A stretch of 6,949 nt of DNA from DAOTZS01 sp034434335. Lineage in GTDB: Bacteria; Chloroflexota; Anaerolineae; CG2-30-64-16. The stretch lies in NCBI GenBank assembly GCA_034434335.1, contig DAOTZS010000025.1, positions 1 through 6,949 of the forward strand, given 5' to 3'. Below, in pieces: positions 1 to 5,130 of this stretch (positions are counted from its first letter, which is position 1; every line of letters begins with the position of its first letter). Made by a program: the position numbers and the translations under genes. The notes beneath the pieces are model-generated. The model was not told the DNA's origin. It searched no databases and saw only the letters and a list, made by a program, of their open reading frames with translations.

Positions 1-137
1 ATGCCCGTGGCCCTCACCTCAACCCGATCTTGGCCATTGGACGTGTGCGGGTCAGGCCCAGCCGTTCAATCGGGGATGGTGCGTGCCCGACCGAACAGTT
101 CTGTCTGCCCGGCTTATAGCTTGAATCTGAACCAGAT
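1..137. other. Left edge with no assignable gene
   Basis: All three forward frames stay open for most of this short stretch. Frame 1 is open from base 1 to a TAA near base 168, frame 2 to a TGA near base 126, and frame 3 to a TAG near base 119. None gives a recognisable protein, and I see no convincing sigma70 promoter pair for the ATPase that follows. It may hold the 3' end of an upstream gene or simply the 5' flank of the ATPase gene. Confidence 0.3.
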
Positions 138-143
138 AAGGAG
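138..143 (+). promoter_or_regulatory. Shine-Dalgarno site of the 156-1268 ATPase gene
   Basis: The hexamer AAGGAG lies 12 bases before the ATG at 156. The spacing is longer than ideal, but no competing in-frame start fits the family N-terminus better, so this site supports the ATG at 156. Confidence 0.5.
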
Positions 144-155
144 CAAGTACACCAG

Positions 156-1268
156 ATGGCCAGTGTAACCTACGAACATGTCTATAAGCGTTTTGGCGAC
201 GTGGTGGCAGTCAACGACCTCGATATCAAGATCCCCGACAAGGAGTTCCTGGTCTTCGTAGGCCCGTCAGGGTGTGGCAAGACCACCAGCCTGCGCCTCC
301 TGGCCGGCCTGGAAGAGGTTACCGATGGGCGCATCTATATCGCTGATCGCCTGGTCAATGACGTGCCGCCCAAGGACCGCGATATCGCCATGGTGTTCCA
401 GAGCTACGCGCTCTACCCCCACATGAGCGTGTATGACAACATGGCGTTTGGCCTCCGGTTGCGCAAGACCCCCAAGGCCGAGATAGATCGGCGGGTGAAG
501 GAGGCTGCTGAGATCCTGGGCATCTCCCAACTGCTGGATCGCAAGCCGAAGCAGCTCTCCGGTGGTCAGCGCCAGCGCGTGGCGGTGGGCCGTGCCATCG
601 TGCGTGACCCGGCGGTCTTCCTCTTCGACGAGCCCCTCTCCAACCTGGATGCCAAGTTGCGCGTGCAGACCCGGGCTGAGCTCAGCAAGCTGCATCAGCG
701 GCTGGGCACCACCTTTATCTACGTGACCCATGACCAGGTAGAGGCCATGACCATGGCTTCGCGGATCGCGGTGATGAAGGACGGGATCTTGCAGCAGGTG
801 GACTCGCCCCAGAACCTGTATGATCACCCGGGCAATGTCTTCGTGGCGGGCTTCATCGGCAGCCCCTCGATGAACTTCTTTGACACCACCCTGGTAGAGC
901 AGGATGGCAAGCTCTACGTAGATGGGGGCACGTTCAAGCTGCCGGTGCCGGATAACAAGAAGCCACACTACATTGCTCACAAGGGCAAGAAGGTGATCTT
1001 TGGCATCCGGCCTGAGGACATCTATGCGGCCCAGTATGCTGCACCGGGCATCACCCCGGCTCCCATTAAGGCTGAGGTGGATGTCATCGAGTTGATGGGT
1101 AATGAGATCTTCCTCTACCTGTTGACGGGCAACAGGCAGTTCATCGCCCGGGTTGACCCGCGCACCCATGCCCGCCCTGGCGAGGTTATTGACCTGATCG
1201 TCAACATGGACAATATGCACCTGTTCGATCCGCAGACCGAGAAGACGTTGGATCCAATGCCCGAGTGA
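156..1268 (+). CDS. MalK/UgpC/MsmK-type ABC transporter ATP-binding protein
   Basis: This is the cytoplasmic ATPase subunit of a carbohydrate-type (CUT1) ABC importer; it hydrolyses ATP to power uptake through partner permeases. All nucleotide-binding motifs are present in order: Walker A GPSGCGKTT (residues 36-44), Q-loop Gln82, signature LSGGQRQRVA (134-143), Walker B VFLFDEP (154-160), D-loop NLDA (163-166) and switch His192. The C-terminal third is the regulatory TOBE/MOBE domain typical of MalK and UgpC, entered by FIGSPSMNF (233-241) and carrying GIRPED (283-288). The length of 370 residues is normal for the family. No permease or binding-protein gene lies next to it, and a strong hairpin ends the unit just downstream. 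It may therefore be a shared ATPase serving several sugar importers, as known for MsmK-like proteins. The substrate cannot be read from the sequence. Confidence 0.95.
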   Translation: MASVTYEHVYKRFGDVVAVNDLDIKIPDKEFLVFVGPSGCGKTTSLRLLAGLEEVTDGRIYIADRLVNDVPPKDRDIAMVFQSYALYPHMSVYDNMAFGLRLRKTPKAEIDRRVKEAAEILGISQLLDRKPKQLSGGQRQRVAVGRAIVRDPAVFLFDEPLSNLDAKLRVQTRAELSKLHQRLGTTFIYVTHDQVEAMTMASRIAVMKDGILQQVDSPQNLYDHPGNVFVAGFIGSPSMNFFDTTLVEQDGKLYVDGGTFKLPVPDNKKPHYIAHKGKKVIFGIRPEDIYAAQYAAPGITPAPIKAEVDVIELMGNEIFLYLLTGNRQFIARVDPRTHARPGEVIDLIVNMDNMHLFDPQTEKTLDPMPE

Positions 1269-1312
1269 GGGCTGGTGGCCGGGGTGGCAGTGCCTCGGCT
1301 TTAGGGGGTTGC

Positions 1313-1350
1313 GACAGCAGGGAGGGGACTTCCCCTCCCTGCTGTCTGTT
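1313..1350 (+). terminator. Strong hairpin terminator after the ATPase gene
   Basis: Two perfect 16-base arms (1313-1328, GACAGCAGGGAGGGGA, and 1331-1346) enclose two bases. In practice this gives a 15-bp stem closed by an ACTT loop. A short, T-rich tail (TGTTT) follows. The hairpin lies 44 bases after the ATPase stop and 36 bases before the next gene, so it probably separates the two codirectional genes. The T-tract is weak for a classical intrinsic terminator. The symmetrical stem could work in either direction. Confidence 0.7.
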
Positions 1351-1385
1351 TCAGCCTGGGGAGCTATAGGCCGGTAGAAAAGGGA

Positions 1386-2609
1386 ATGGCCGGGATGGAA
1401 GAGCAGGTGGAAACGGCCGAGGTAGTTGTGGTAGGGGCAGGACCGGCTGGGAGCGCGGTGGCCAGCTTACTGGCAGGTCGCGGATGGGATGTGCTGCTGC
1501 TCGACCGCGCAACGTTCCCGCGCGCTAAGACGTGCGGCGATGGGTTGACCCCGCGCGCGGTGGCTGCTTTGCAGCGCCTGGGGCTCCTGCCGGCGATGGC
1601 CAGCGGCCCCTCTCGGATCATCCAGGGGGCGCGGCTGGTGGCACCCGATGGCAGCGACTGGCATCTGCGCTTCGGCGACCACAGCCTGGGGCTGCCCCCT
1701 TTTGGGCTGACGATACCCCGCGCCGAACTCGACGACCTTCTGCGCCGACATGCCATGGCCCAGGGCGCGCGTTTTCGGGATGGGGTGCGGGTAACTGGCC
1801 CGCTGTGGCGCGCGGGGCGGGTGGCGGGCGTCGAGGGCGAGGCGCGGGAAGGCCCGGTGGCGGCCCGGGCGCGGTTGGTCATCCTGGCCACAGGGGCCCA
1901 GATCGGCCTGCTGCGTGCGTTCGGCTTGTTGAACCAGATGCCGGCCGGCATTAACGCTATCCGGGGCTACTTTGCCGGCGTGCCAGAGCTGGGCGATGAG
2001 TTCGAGTTCTATTTCGATCGCCAACTAACACCTGGTTATGGGTGGGTGTTCCCGCTGGCCGATGGCCGCGCCAATATTGGGCTGGGTGTATTGGCCCGCA
2101 ATGGTGGCGCGGTGCCGAACCTGCGCCATGAGCTTGCCGCGTTCCTGGACCGCCACCCCAGGCTACGCGCGGCCCAGCCCCTGGACTTGCCCCGGGGCTA
2201 TCCATTGCGGACCGATTTCCCGCGTTGCCGGCCGGCTGGCCCAGGGTTCCTGCTGGTGGGTGAAGCGTTGGGGCTGGTGAACCCGGTGACAGGAGAGGGG
2301 ATTGACCTGGCTCTGGAGAGCGCCCAACTGGCGGCCGAGGTGGCAGATGCTGCGCTGCAACGGGGAGAGGCAGGAGCTGGCATCCTGAGGCTTTACGGTT
2401 GGCGTCTGTGGCGCCGCTATGGAGGCCTCTTCCGGGGCCTGCGCCTCTTGTTGCGCCTGGCTACCAGCCCGCGCGCGCTCAGCATCCTGATCCATCGGGC
2501 GCGGCAGCGGCCTTATCTGGCCCGCCTAATCGCGGGCATCAACCTGGGCGTCATTTCACCCTGGCTGGCTTTCGCCCCGCGCACCTGGTGGGATATCCTG
2601 CGCCGGTAG
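1386..2609 (+). CDS. Geranylgeranyl reductase family FAD-dependent oxidoreductase
   Basis: A flavoprotein of the family that saturates prenyl chains (geranylgeranyl groups of chlorophyll, archaeal-type lipids or menaquinone). The exact substrate is not evident. The N-terminal Rossmann site is GAGPAGS (residues 17-23), with an acidic residue ending the second strand (Asp40). It is followed by the family hallmark CGDGLTP (50-56), the second nucleotide segment VILATGA (165-171), GYGWVFP (217-223) and the C-terminal FAD motif GLVNPVTGEGI (296-306). The 407-residue length is normal. Just before this last motif the usual Gly-Asp pair of the fold is Gly-Glu (292-293, VGEALG), a conservative but uncommon change. 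The start could be ATG 1386, with AAGGGA immediately upstream, or ATG 1395. I kept the first, but it is not settled. The 3' end overlaps the convergent nitroreductase gene by 54 bases. Confidence 0.9.
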   Translation: MAGMEEQVETAEVVVVGAGPAGSAVASLLAGRGWDVLLLDRATFPRAKTCGDGLTPRAVAALQRLGLLPAMASGPSRIIQGARLVAPDGSDWHLRFGDHSLGLPPFGLTIPRAELDDLLRRHAMAQGARFRDGVRVTGPLWRAGRVAGVEGEAREGPVAARARLVILATGAQIGLLRAFGLLNQMPAGINAIRGYFAGVPELGDEFEFYFDRQLTPGYGWVFPLADGRANIGLGVLARNGGAVPNLRHELAAFLDRHPRLRAAQPLDLPRGYPLRTDFPRCRPAGPGFLLVGEALGLVNPVTGEGIDLALESAQLAAEVADAALQRGEAGAGILRLYGWRLWRRYGGLFRGLRLLLRLATSPRALSILIHRARQRPYLARLIAGINLGVISPWLAFAPRTWWDILRR

Positions 2610-3176
2610 CTCGGAGGTGCCACCCCATAGGCCCCAATGGACGATCTGGGCCAGGGGCTTGCGGCTGTGGCTGCGCGCAATCGTCTTGACCGCCCGGCCC
2701 ATCAGGCCCTCGCGCTCCGCAGGGTAACCCAGAGGGGTCAGTGCGACAACGCGGATATGGGGTGGCGCCCCAATGAGACTGCGCACCGTCTCCTCGTTGA
2801 AACCACCGATCCAGCAGGTGCCCAGCCCCAGCGCGGTGGCAGCCAGCACCAGGTGCTCCATGGCGATGGCCGTATCCACAGCCCAATACGGCAGGTCATC
2901 GTGCTTGCCGCTTTCCCGTGGGTCCGCACAGGCCACAATGACCACCGGTGCGCTACGCAGCCAACTGTTAATCGGGTAGCCATATACCCGTTGGGCTGCC
3001 AGGCGGTCGATGATCTGAGGATCGCGCACTACCACGAAGCGCCAACACTGGCCGTTGCGCCACGAAGGCGCGACCCGCGCCGCTTCCAGGCAACGTATGA
3101 TGAGCTCATCGGGCACTGGATCGGGCCTGTAGGTGCGCACACTGTGCCGCGCGGCAATAACCTCGAAGAAATCCAT
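2556..3176 (-). CDS. Nitroreductase family FMN protein
   Basis: A protein of the FMN-binding nitroreductase fold, normally a dimer that uses NAD(P)H to reduce nitro, quinone or related substrates; its own substrate is unknown. The N-terminal FMN-phosphate motif is RHSVRTY (residues 10-16). Then come PSWRNGQCWRF (37-47, the family's PS..NxQPWxF segment with Cys for Pro), GLGTCWIGGFN (117-127) and ALTPLGYP (145-152). The usual C-terminal signature is seen as RKPLAQIVHW (172-181). Family members normally end soon after this point. Here about 20 Gly/Pro-rich residues follow, and the last 17 are read antisense to the 3' end of the neighbouring flavoprotein gene, suggesting loss of the original stop. 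The ATG at 3176 is supported by AAGGA nine bases upstream. A possible promoter lies at 3203-3231. Confidence 0.92.
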   Translation of the reverse strand: MDFFEVIAARHSVRTYRPDPVPDELIIRCLEAARVAPSWRNGQCWRFVVVRDPQIIDRLAAQRVYGYPINSWLRSAPVVIVACADPRESGKHDDLPYWAVDTAIAMEHLVLAATALGLGTCWIGGFNEETVRSLIGAPPHIRVVALTPLGYPAEREGLMGRAVKTIARSHSRKPLAQIVHWGLWGGTSELPAQDIPPGARGESQPG

Positions 3177-3202
3177 CGCCTTCAGTCCTTCTTTGGCGGC
3201 TG

Positions 3203-3231
3203 GGGATACCTCGTTGTAAGAGCTACATCAA
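3203..3231 (-). promoter_or_regulatory. Possible sigma70 promoter for the nitroreductase gene
   Basis: On the minus strand, TTGATG (3226-3231) and TATCCC (3203-3208) are separated by 17 bases. The -35 matches consensus at four of six positions and the -10 only at its first three. Transcription would start about 20 bases before the nitroreductase ATG. It is plausible by position but weak by sequence. Confidence 0.35.
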
Positions 3232-3290
3232 AAAGCCTACCCGGCTGATGCGCTGTGCATACCCTCAGCGGGCAAAGCGCGCTGTCGGCT

Positions 3291-3512
3291 TCATCCGGTA
3301 CCGGACAGGGTTCCTTTTTCCTCTTCAATTTCGCTTACAATATCATCCAGGCTTTTCTTGGCAAACAGTGCATCTCGTTCTTCTACGTAGTTGCCAAAAC
3401 CAGCAGTGAATTGCCTCAGAAAACGCACAGCGTTCACAACTCCTAACTCTTGATACAGCAAGCGGATGGCCTGTTGATTGATTTCTGCTAAAGGTTTCAC
3501 CGTCACAGTCAT
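3291..3512 (-). CDS. Small antitoxin-like partner of a PIN-domain protein
   Basis: This 73-residue acidic, largely helical protein begins MTVTVKPLAEINQQAIRLL and ends in an acidic helix (DDIVSEIEEEKG). Its ATG at 3512 overlaps the TGA of the upstream PIN gene fragment as ATGA. An AGGAG site sits 8 bases upstream (3521-3525) inside the PIN 3' end, so translation is probably coupled. I recall similar small proteins (EINQQAIRLLY, then a FLRQF-like segment, then an acidic tail) next to PIN genes in cyanobacteria and Chloroflexota. That is from memory only. The adjacency and coupling suggest a toxin-antitoxin partner. No DNA-binding domain (AbrB or ribbon-helix-helix) is obvious. Base composition is clearly more AT-rich than the flanking genes, which suggests acquisition by transfer. 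Confidence 0.65.
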   Translation of the reverse strand: MTVTVKPLAEINQQAIRLLYQELGVVNAVRFLRQFTAGFGNYVEERDALFAKKSLDDIVSEIEEEKGTLSGTG

Positions 3513-3913
3513 TTTGCAATCTCCTGGACGAATTCCACGGGTGACATTACCTTCACCCGCAAATCCAACACATTCTTTGCTCTCCGCAACAAGCGGTCAT
3601 CGCAAGTGCAAAAGTATTCTGCTCCGCCTGCTTCAGCCAGAGCCAAATGTAAAGCATCCATTGGCCGGAAGCCCAATTTGGTCAACTGTTTCGCTCTCTG
3701 TTTTGCTTCATTAGAAAGGCGCACCCTTTCTTTCGCTCGCGCCAGCACTGCTCTGGCGTGCTCTTTCCCGCCAGAGGTGCCTGGCACCTCAGAGTCGAAG
3801 CGCTCCAAATGCAAGCGCAAGCTCCGCAGGGGACGCACTCCCCAAAGGAAGGCACCCTCGCTGCGAACAGGCACAGGCCCGGAAGCCAGACCCGGCCAGG
3901 GGGACGAAGCCAC
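3509..3913 (-). pseudogene. 5'-truncated PIN-domain (VapC-like) toxin gene
   Basis: The C-terminal part resembles a PIN-domain ribonuclease, the toxin of VapBC-like modules. RPMDALHLALAEAGG is followed by FCTCDDRLLRRA and KVMSPVEFV, which match the second half of the PIN fold with its two late acidic residues. The N-terminal half, which should begin with a YLD-type strand carrying the first catalytic Asp and then a helix with a mid-domain acidic residue, is not recognisable. Residues before roughly Glu50 read as Gly/Pro/Ser/Arg-rich junk, and the similarity fades at the palindrome 3774-3790. The only in-frame ATG is the one inside RPMDALHL. The frame as given opens with GTG at 3913. I infer an inactivated toxin whose 3' part still overlaps its small partner gene by four bases. 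A short PIN variant is the less likely alternative. Confidence 0.65.
3774..3790. repeat. Perfect 17-bp palindrome at the PIN break point
   Basis: Arms GAGGTGCC and GGCACCTC (8 bp each) flank a single T. In the PIN frame it reads EVPGTS, and it lies where recognisable PIN sequence ends. It looks like a REP-like or small mobile palindromic repeat unit, but only one copy is in this window, so dispersal across the genome is unproven. Confidence 0.6.
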
Positions 3914-4061
3914 GGCAGGCCAGAGAAGGAATTCACCCTATTCACGCCTGGCCCATGCTTGCTTCCCGCACAGCGGGGCGTCCCCTGCCAGGGGGCGTAG
4001 AGATCGGTATAGGGTGGTTTTTTTCCCCCCAGGGCAGGGAAGCTGATCTAACAGGCTAGCT
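3914..4061. other. Hairpin-rich spacer between the PIN remnant and the deformylase gene
   Basis: No gene is supported here. It holds a GC hairpin (CGTCCCCT at 3979-3986 with AGGGGGCG at 3990-3997, loop GCC, one G-T pair). It also has a run of seven T followed by six C on the + strand (about 4018-4030). A further 6-bp inverted repeat, GAAGCT at 4039-4044 with AGCTTC at 4058-4063, overlaps the deformylase stop codon. No hairpin sits directly before a T-run in the direction of the deformylase transcript, so none is a standard terminator for it. The stretch may be the debris of whatever truncated the PIN gene. Confidence 0.45.
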
Positions 4062-4634
4062 TCAGCTCGCCTCTAGAGCGGGTACTGTCTCCGCCAGCGC
4101 CAGCGCCTCCCGGACCTCGGCGCTGGGTTTAGCGGCTTCTTCGGGTGTGACCTTGCGGATCTTGGCCGGGTCGGTCACCCGGTCAATGAACAGGACGCCG
4201 TTCAAGTGGTCGATCTCATGCTGGAGGATACGGGCCAGATAGCCGTAGGCGCGCACCTTTTGCGGCTTGCCGTATTCGTCCTGGCCTCGCACTACCACCA
4301 TGGTGTGACGGGGCACGTCGCCCACATACCCGGGAATAGAGAGACAGCCTTCCTCACCCTCCTCGATCTCCCGGCTGGCCTTGACAATCTCCGGGTTGAT
4401 GAAGACATAGAGTTGCGCCGGCTCGCCCTTCTCCTCGTCGGCCGGCAGCTCAACCACGATCACCCGCTGTGAGACGTCCACCTGAGGAGCTGCCAGCCCG
4501 ACGCCGGGCGCAGCTCGCATGGTCTCGATCATGTCGTTAACCAACTGTCTGAGCGCGGGCCCAAACTCGGTGACCTTGTGCGCCTTGCGGCGCAGTGTTG
4601 GATGGCCGATAGTCACGATAGCGCGTAATGTCAT
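4062..4634 (-). CDS. def: Peptide deformylase
   Basis: This cytoplasmic metalloenzyme removes the N-formyl group from the initiator methionine of new proteins. All three signature motifs are intact: GVGLAAPQ (residues 44-51), EGCLSIP (95-101) and QHEIDH (138-143). The metal ligands are Cys97, His139 and His143, and the catalytic base is Glu140. I chose ATG 4634, giving 190 residues and the normal start MTLRAIVTIGHPTLRRKA. A TTG at 4679 would add 15 residues unlike the family and is less likely. A GGGAG lies 12 bases before the ATG, a rather long spacing. The C-terminal tail after about residue 155 (KVTPEEAAKPSAEV) is short and polar. It is read from the strong promoter at 4943-4972 through a leader of about 300 bases that contains a small ORF, so leader-based or coupling control is possible. 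No methionyl-tRNA formyltransferase gene, a frequent partner, is visible downstream. Confidence 0.95.
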   Translation of the reverse strand: MTLRAIVTIGHPTLRRKAHKVTEFGPALRQLVNDMIETMRAAPGVGLAAPQVDVSQRVIVVELPADEEKGEPAQLYVFINPEIVKASREIEEGEEGCLSIPGYVGDVPRHTMVVVRGQDEYGKPQKVRAYGYLARILQHEIDHLNGVLFIDRVTDPAKIRKVTPEEAAKPSAEVREALALAETVPALEAS

Positions 4635-4668
4635 GTTACTTGTTGGCTCCCACGGTAAACCGTCGGGC

Positions 4669-4878
4669 TCATTCAACAAAAGCCCTGCCGGCTATTTCTG
4701 AGCCCCGAAGGCCTCGGTCCCGAGGGGCTTTACAACTGAGCCCACTGCTAAAAGCGGCGGGCGGGAACGGAAAGCAACTAAAGCCACTACTGCGAAGCCC
4801 TCGTCGTGTGCCTCCCGGGTTGCCGAGCCCAAAGTGTAGGTGTCCCCAGGATTCGCCAGGGTCCAGCTTGTAACTCAT
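4669..4878 (-). CDS. Small leader ORF upstream of peptide deformylase, unrecognised
   Basis: A 69-residue ORF begins MSYKLDPGESWGHLHFGLG, with an ATG preceded by a perfect AGGAGG (4884-4889) at 5-base spacing. It lies about 58 bases after the predicted transcription start, so it should be translated. The product is Gly/Ser/Arg/Pro-rich with two Cys and matches no family I know. Its third-codon GC is only about half, below its neighbours, which argues against a long-conserved protein. It stops (TGA 4669-4671) 34 bases before the deformylase ATG and overlaps the alternative TTG start by 11 bases. Roles could be a leader peptide, a translational-coupling device, a new small protein, or a decayed gene (a frame in phase with the deformylase gene is also open across most of it). 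Confidence 0.4.
   Translation of the reverse strand: MSYKLDPGESWGHLHFGLGNPGGTRRGLRSSGFSCFPFPPAAFSSGLSCKAPRDRGLRGSEIAGRAFVE
4701..4729 (-). other. GC-rich hairpin in the deformylase leader
   Basis: AGCCCC (4701-4706) and GGGGCT (4724-4729) can pair. The interior offers a competing stem, CCTCG (4712-4716) with CGAGG (4721-4725) around GTCC. It sits inside the 3' part of the small leader ORF, about 70 bases before the deformylase ATG. On the transcribed strand no T-run follows, so it is not a standard terminator. It could pause ribosomes or polymerase, or hide sequence from initiation. Confidence 0.4.
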
Positions 4879-4894
4879 CCCTGCCTCCTGACTC

Positions 4895-4919
4895 TCCCCT
4901 GGAGGAAGAGAGCAGGGGA
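4895..4919 (-). repeat. Inverted repeat just before the leader ORF ribosome site
   Basis: TCCCCTG (4895-4901) and CAGGGGA (4913-4919) form 7-bp arms around an 11-base loop. It lies between the predicted transcription start and the AGGAGG site at 4884-4889. In RNA it would form a stem directly upstream of the ribosome site and could influence initiation. Confidence 0.4.
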
Positions 4920-4942
4920 CAGAAGGGCTTGATGCCCGGCGG

Positions 4943-4972
4943 ATTATACCAGCCAGAGAGTTAGACTGTCAA
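4943..4972 (-). promoter_or_regulatory. Consensus sigma70 promoter for the deformylase unit
   Basis: On the minus strand, TTGACA (4967-4972) and TATAAT (4943-4948) both match consensus perfectly, with an 18-base spacer. Predicted transcription starts near 4936, giving an untranslated stretch of about 58 bases to the small leader ORF and about 300 bases to the deformylase ATG. A strong constitutive promoter suits a housekeeping enzyme. Confidence 0.85.
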
Positions 4973-5022
4973 AACAGCCCTGCAGACGGCCTGCGCAGCG
5001 GCTCGATGTAAGTCACAACATG

Positions 5023-5057
5023 GAGGGATGGGTGAGAGGACATCCCTCGTATCCTCT
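5023..5057. repeat. Overlapping inverted repeats between divergent promoters
   Basis: GAGGGATG (5023-5030) pairs perfectly with CATCCCTC (5041-5048). In its loop AGAGGA (5035-5040) is the complement of TCCTCT (5052-5057). The two stems interlock, so they are alternatives, or a tight pseudoknot if transcribed. Placement between the two divergent promoters also allows a protein-binding operator. The function is unknown. Confidence 0.4.
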
Positions 5058-5062
5058 GGGCT

Positions 5063-5077
5063 TGTGCGCTGCGCACA
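5063..5077. repeat. Perfect 15-bp palindrome upstream of the importer promoter
   Basis: TGTGCGC and GCGCACA (7 bp each) flank one T, ending 18 bases before the -35 box at 5096-5101. The position and symmetry suit a dimeric regulator site for the importer operon. It could instead be a hairpin in a transcript, though the T-run at 5092-5097 is too distant for a standard terminator. Confidence 0.4.
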
Positions 5078-5095
5078 CCTTATCGGGGCCGTTTT

Positions 5096-5124
5096 TTGAC
5101 TCGTGCCCAGATGCGGACTAAAAT
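5096..5124 (+). promoter_or_regulatory. Strong sigma70-type promoter for the ABC importer operon
   Basis: TTGACT (5096-5101) and TAAAAT (5119-5124) each differ from consensus at one position and are separated by the ideal 17 bases. Transcription should start near 5131, about 320 bases before the permease ATG, leaving an unusually long leader. It is divergent from the deformylase promoter, with 123 bases between the two -35 boxes. Confidence 0.75.
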
Positions 5125-5130
5125 GTTTGT

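Noticed and set aside
267..1220. 317-residue open frame on the minus strand
   Set aside because: It is the antisense of the well-supported ABC ATPase gene. The product has no recognisable motif and is the usual long shadow of high-GC coding DNA.
1364..2024. Two minus-strand open frames of about 190 residues
   Set aside because: Both are antisense to the FAD reductase. They are Arg/Pro/Ser-rich, as expected for shadow frames.
2637..3248. 203-residue open frame on the plus strand
   Set aside because: It lies antisense to the nitroreductase gene, whose FMN motifs are clear. The product is unlike any known protein.
4012..4030. Run of seven T as an intrinsic terminator on the plus strand
   Set aside because: The nearest stable hairpin ends about 20 bases before it, and no plus-strand gene is present upstream to terminate.
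3606..4046. 146-residue plus-strand open frame across the PIN remnant and spacer
   Set aside because: It runs antisense to recognisable PIN sequence and ends in low-complexity text. No ribosome site or family match is seen.
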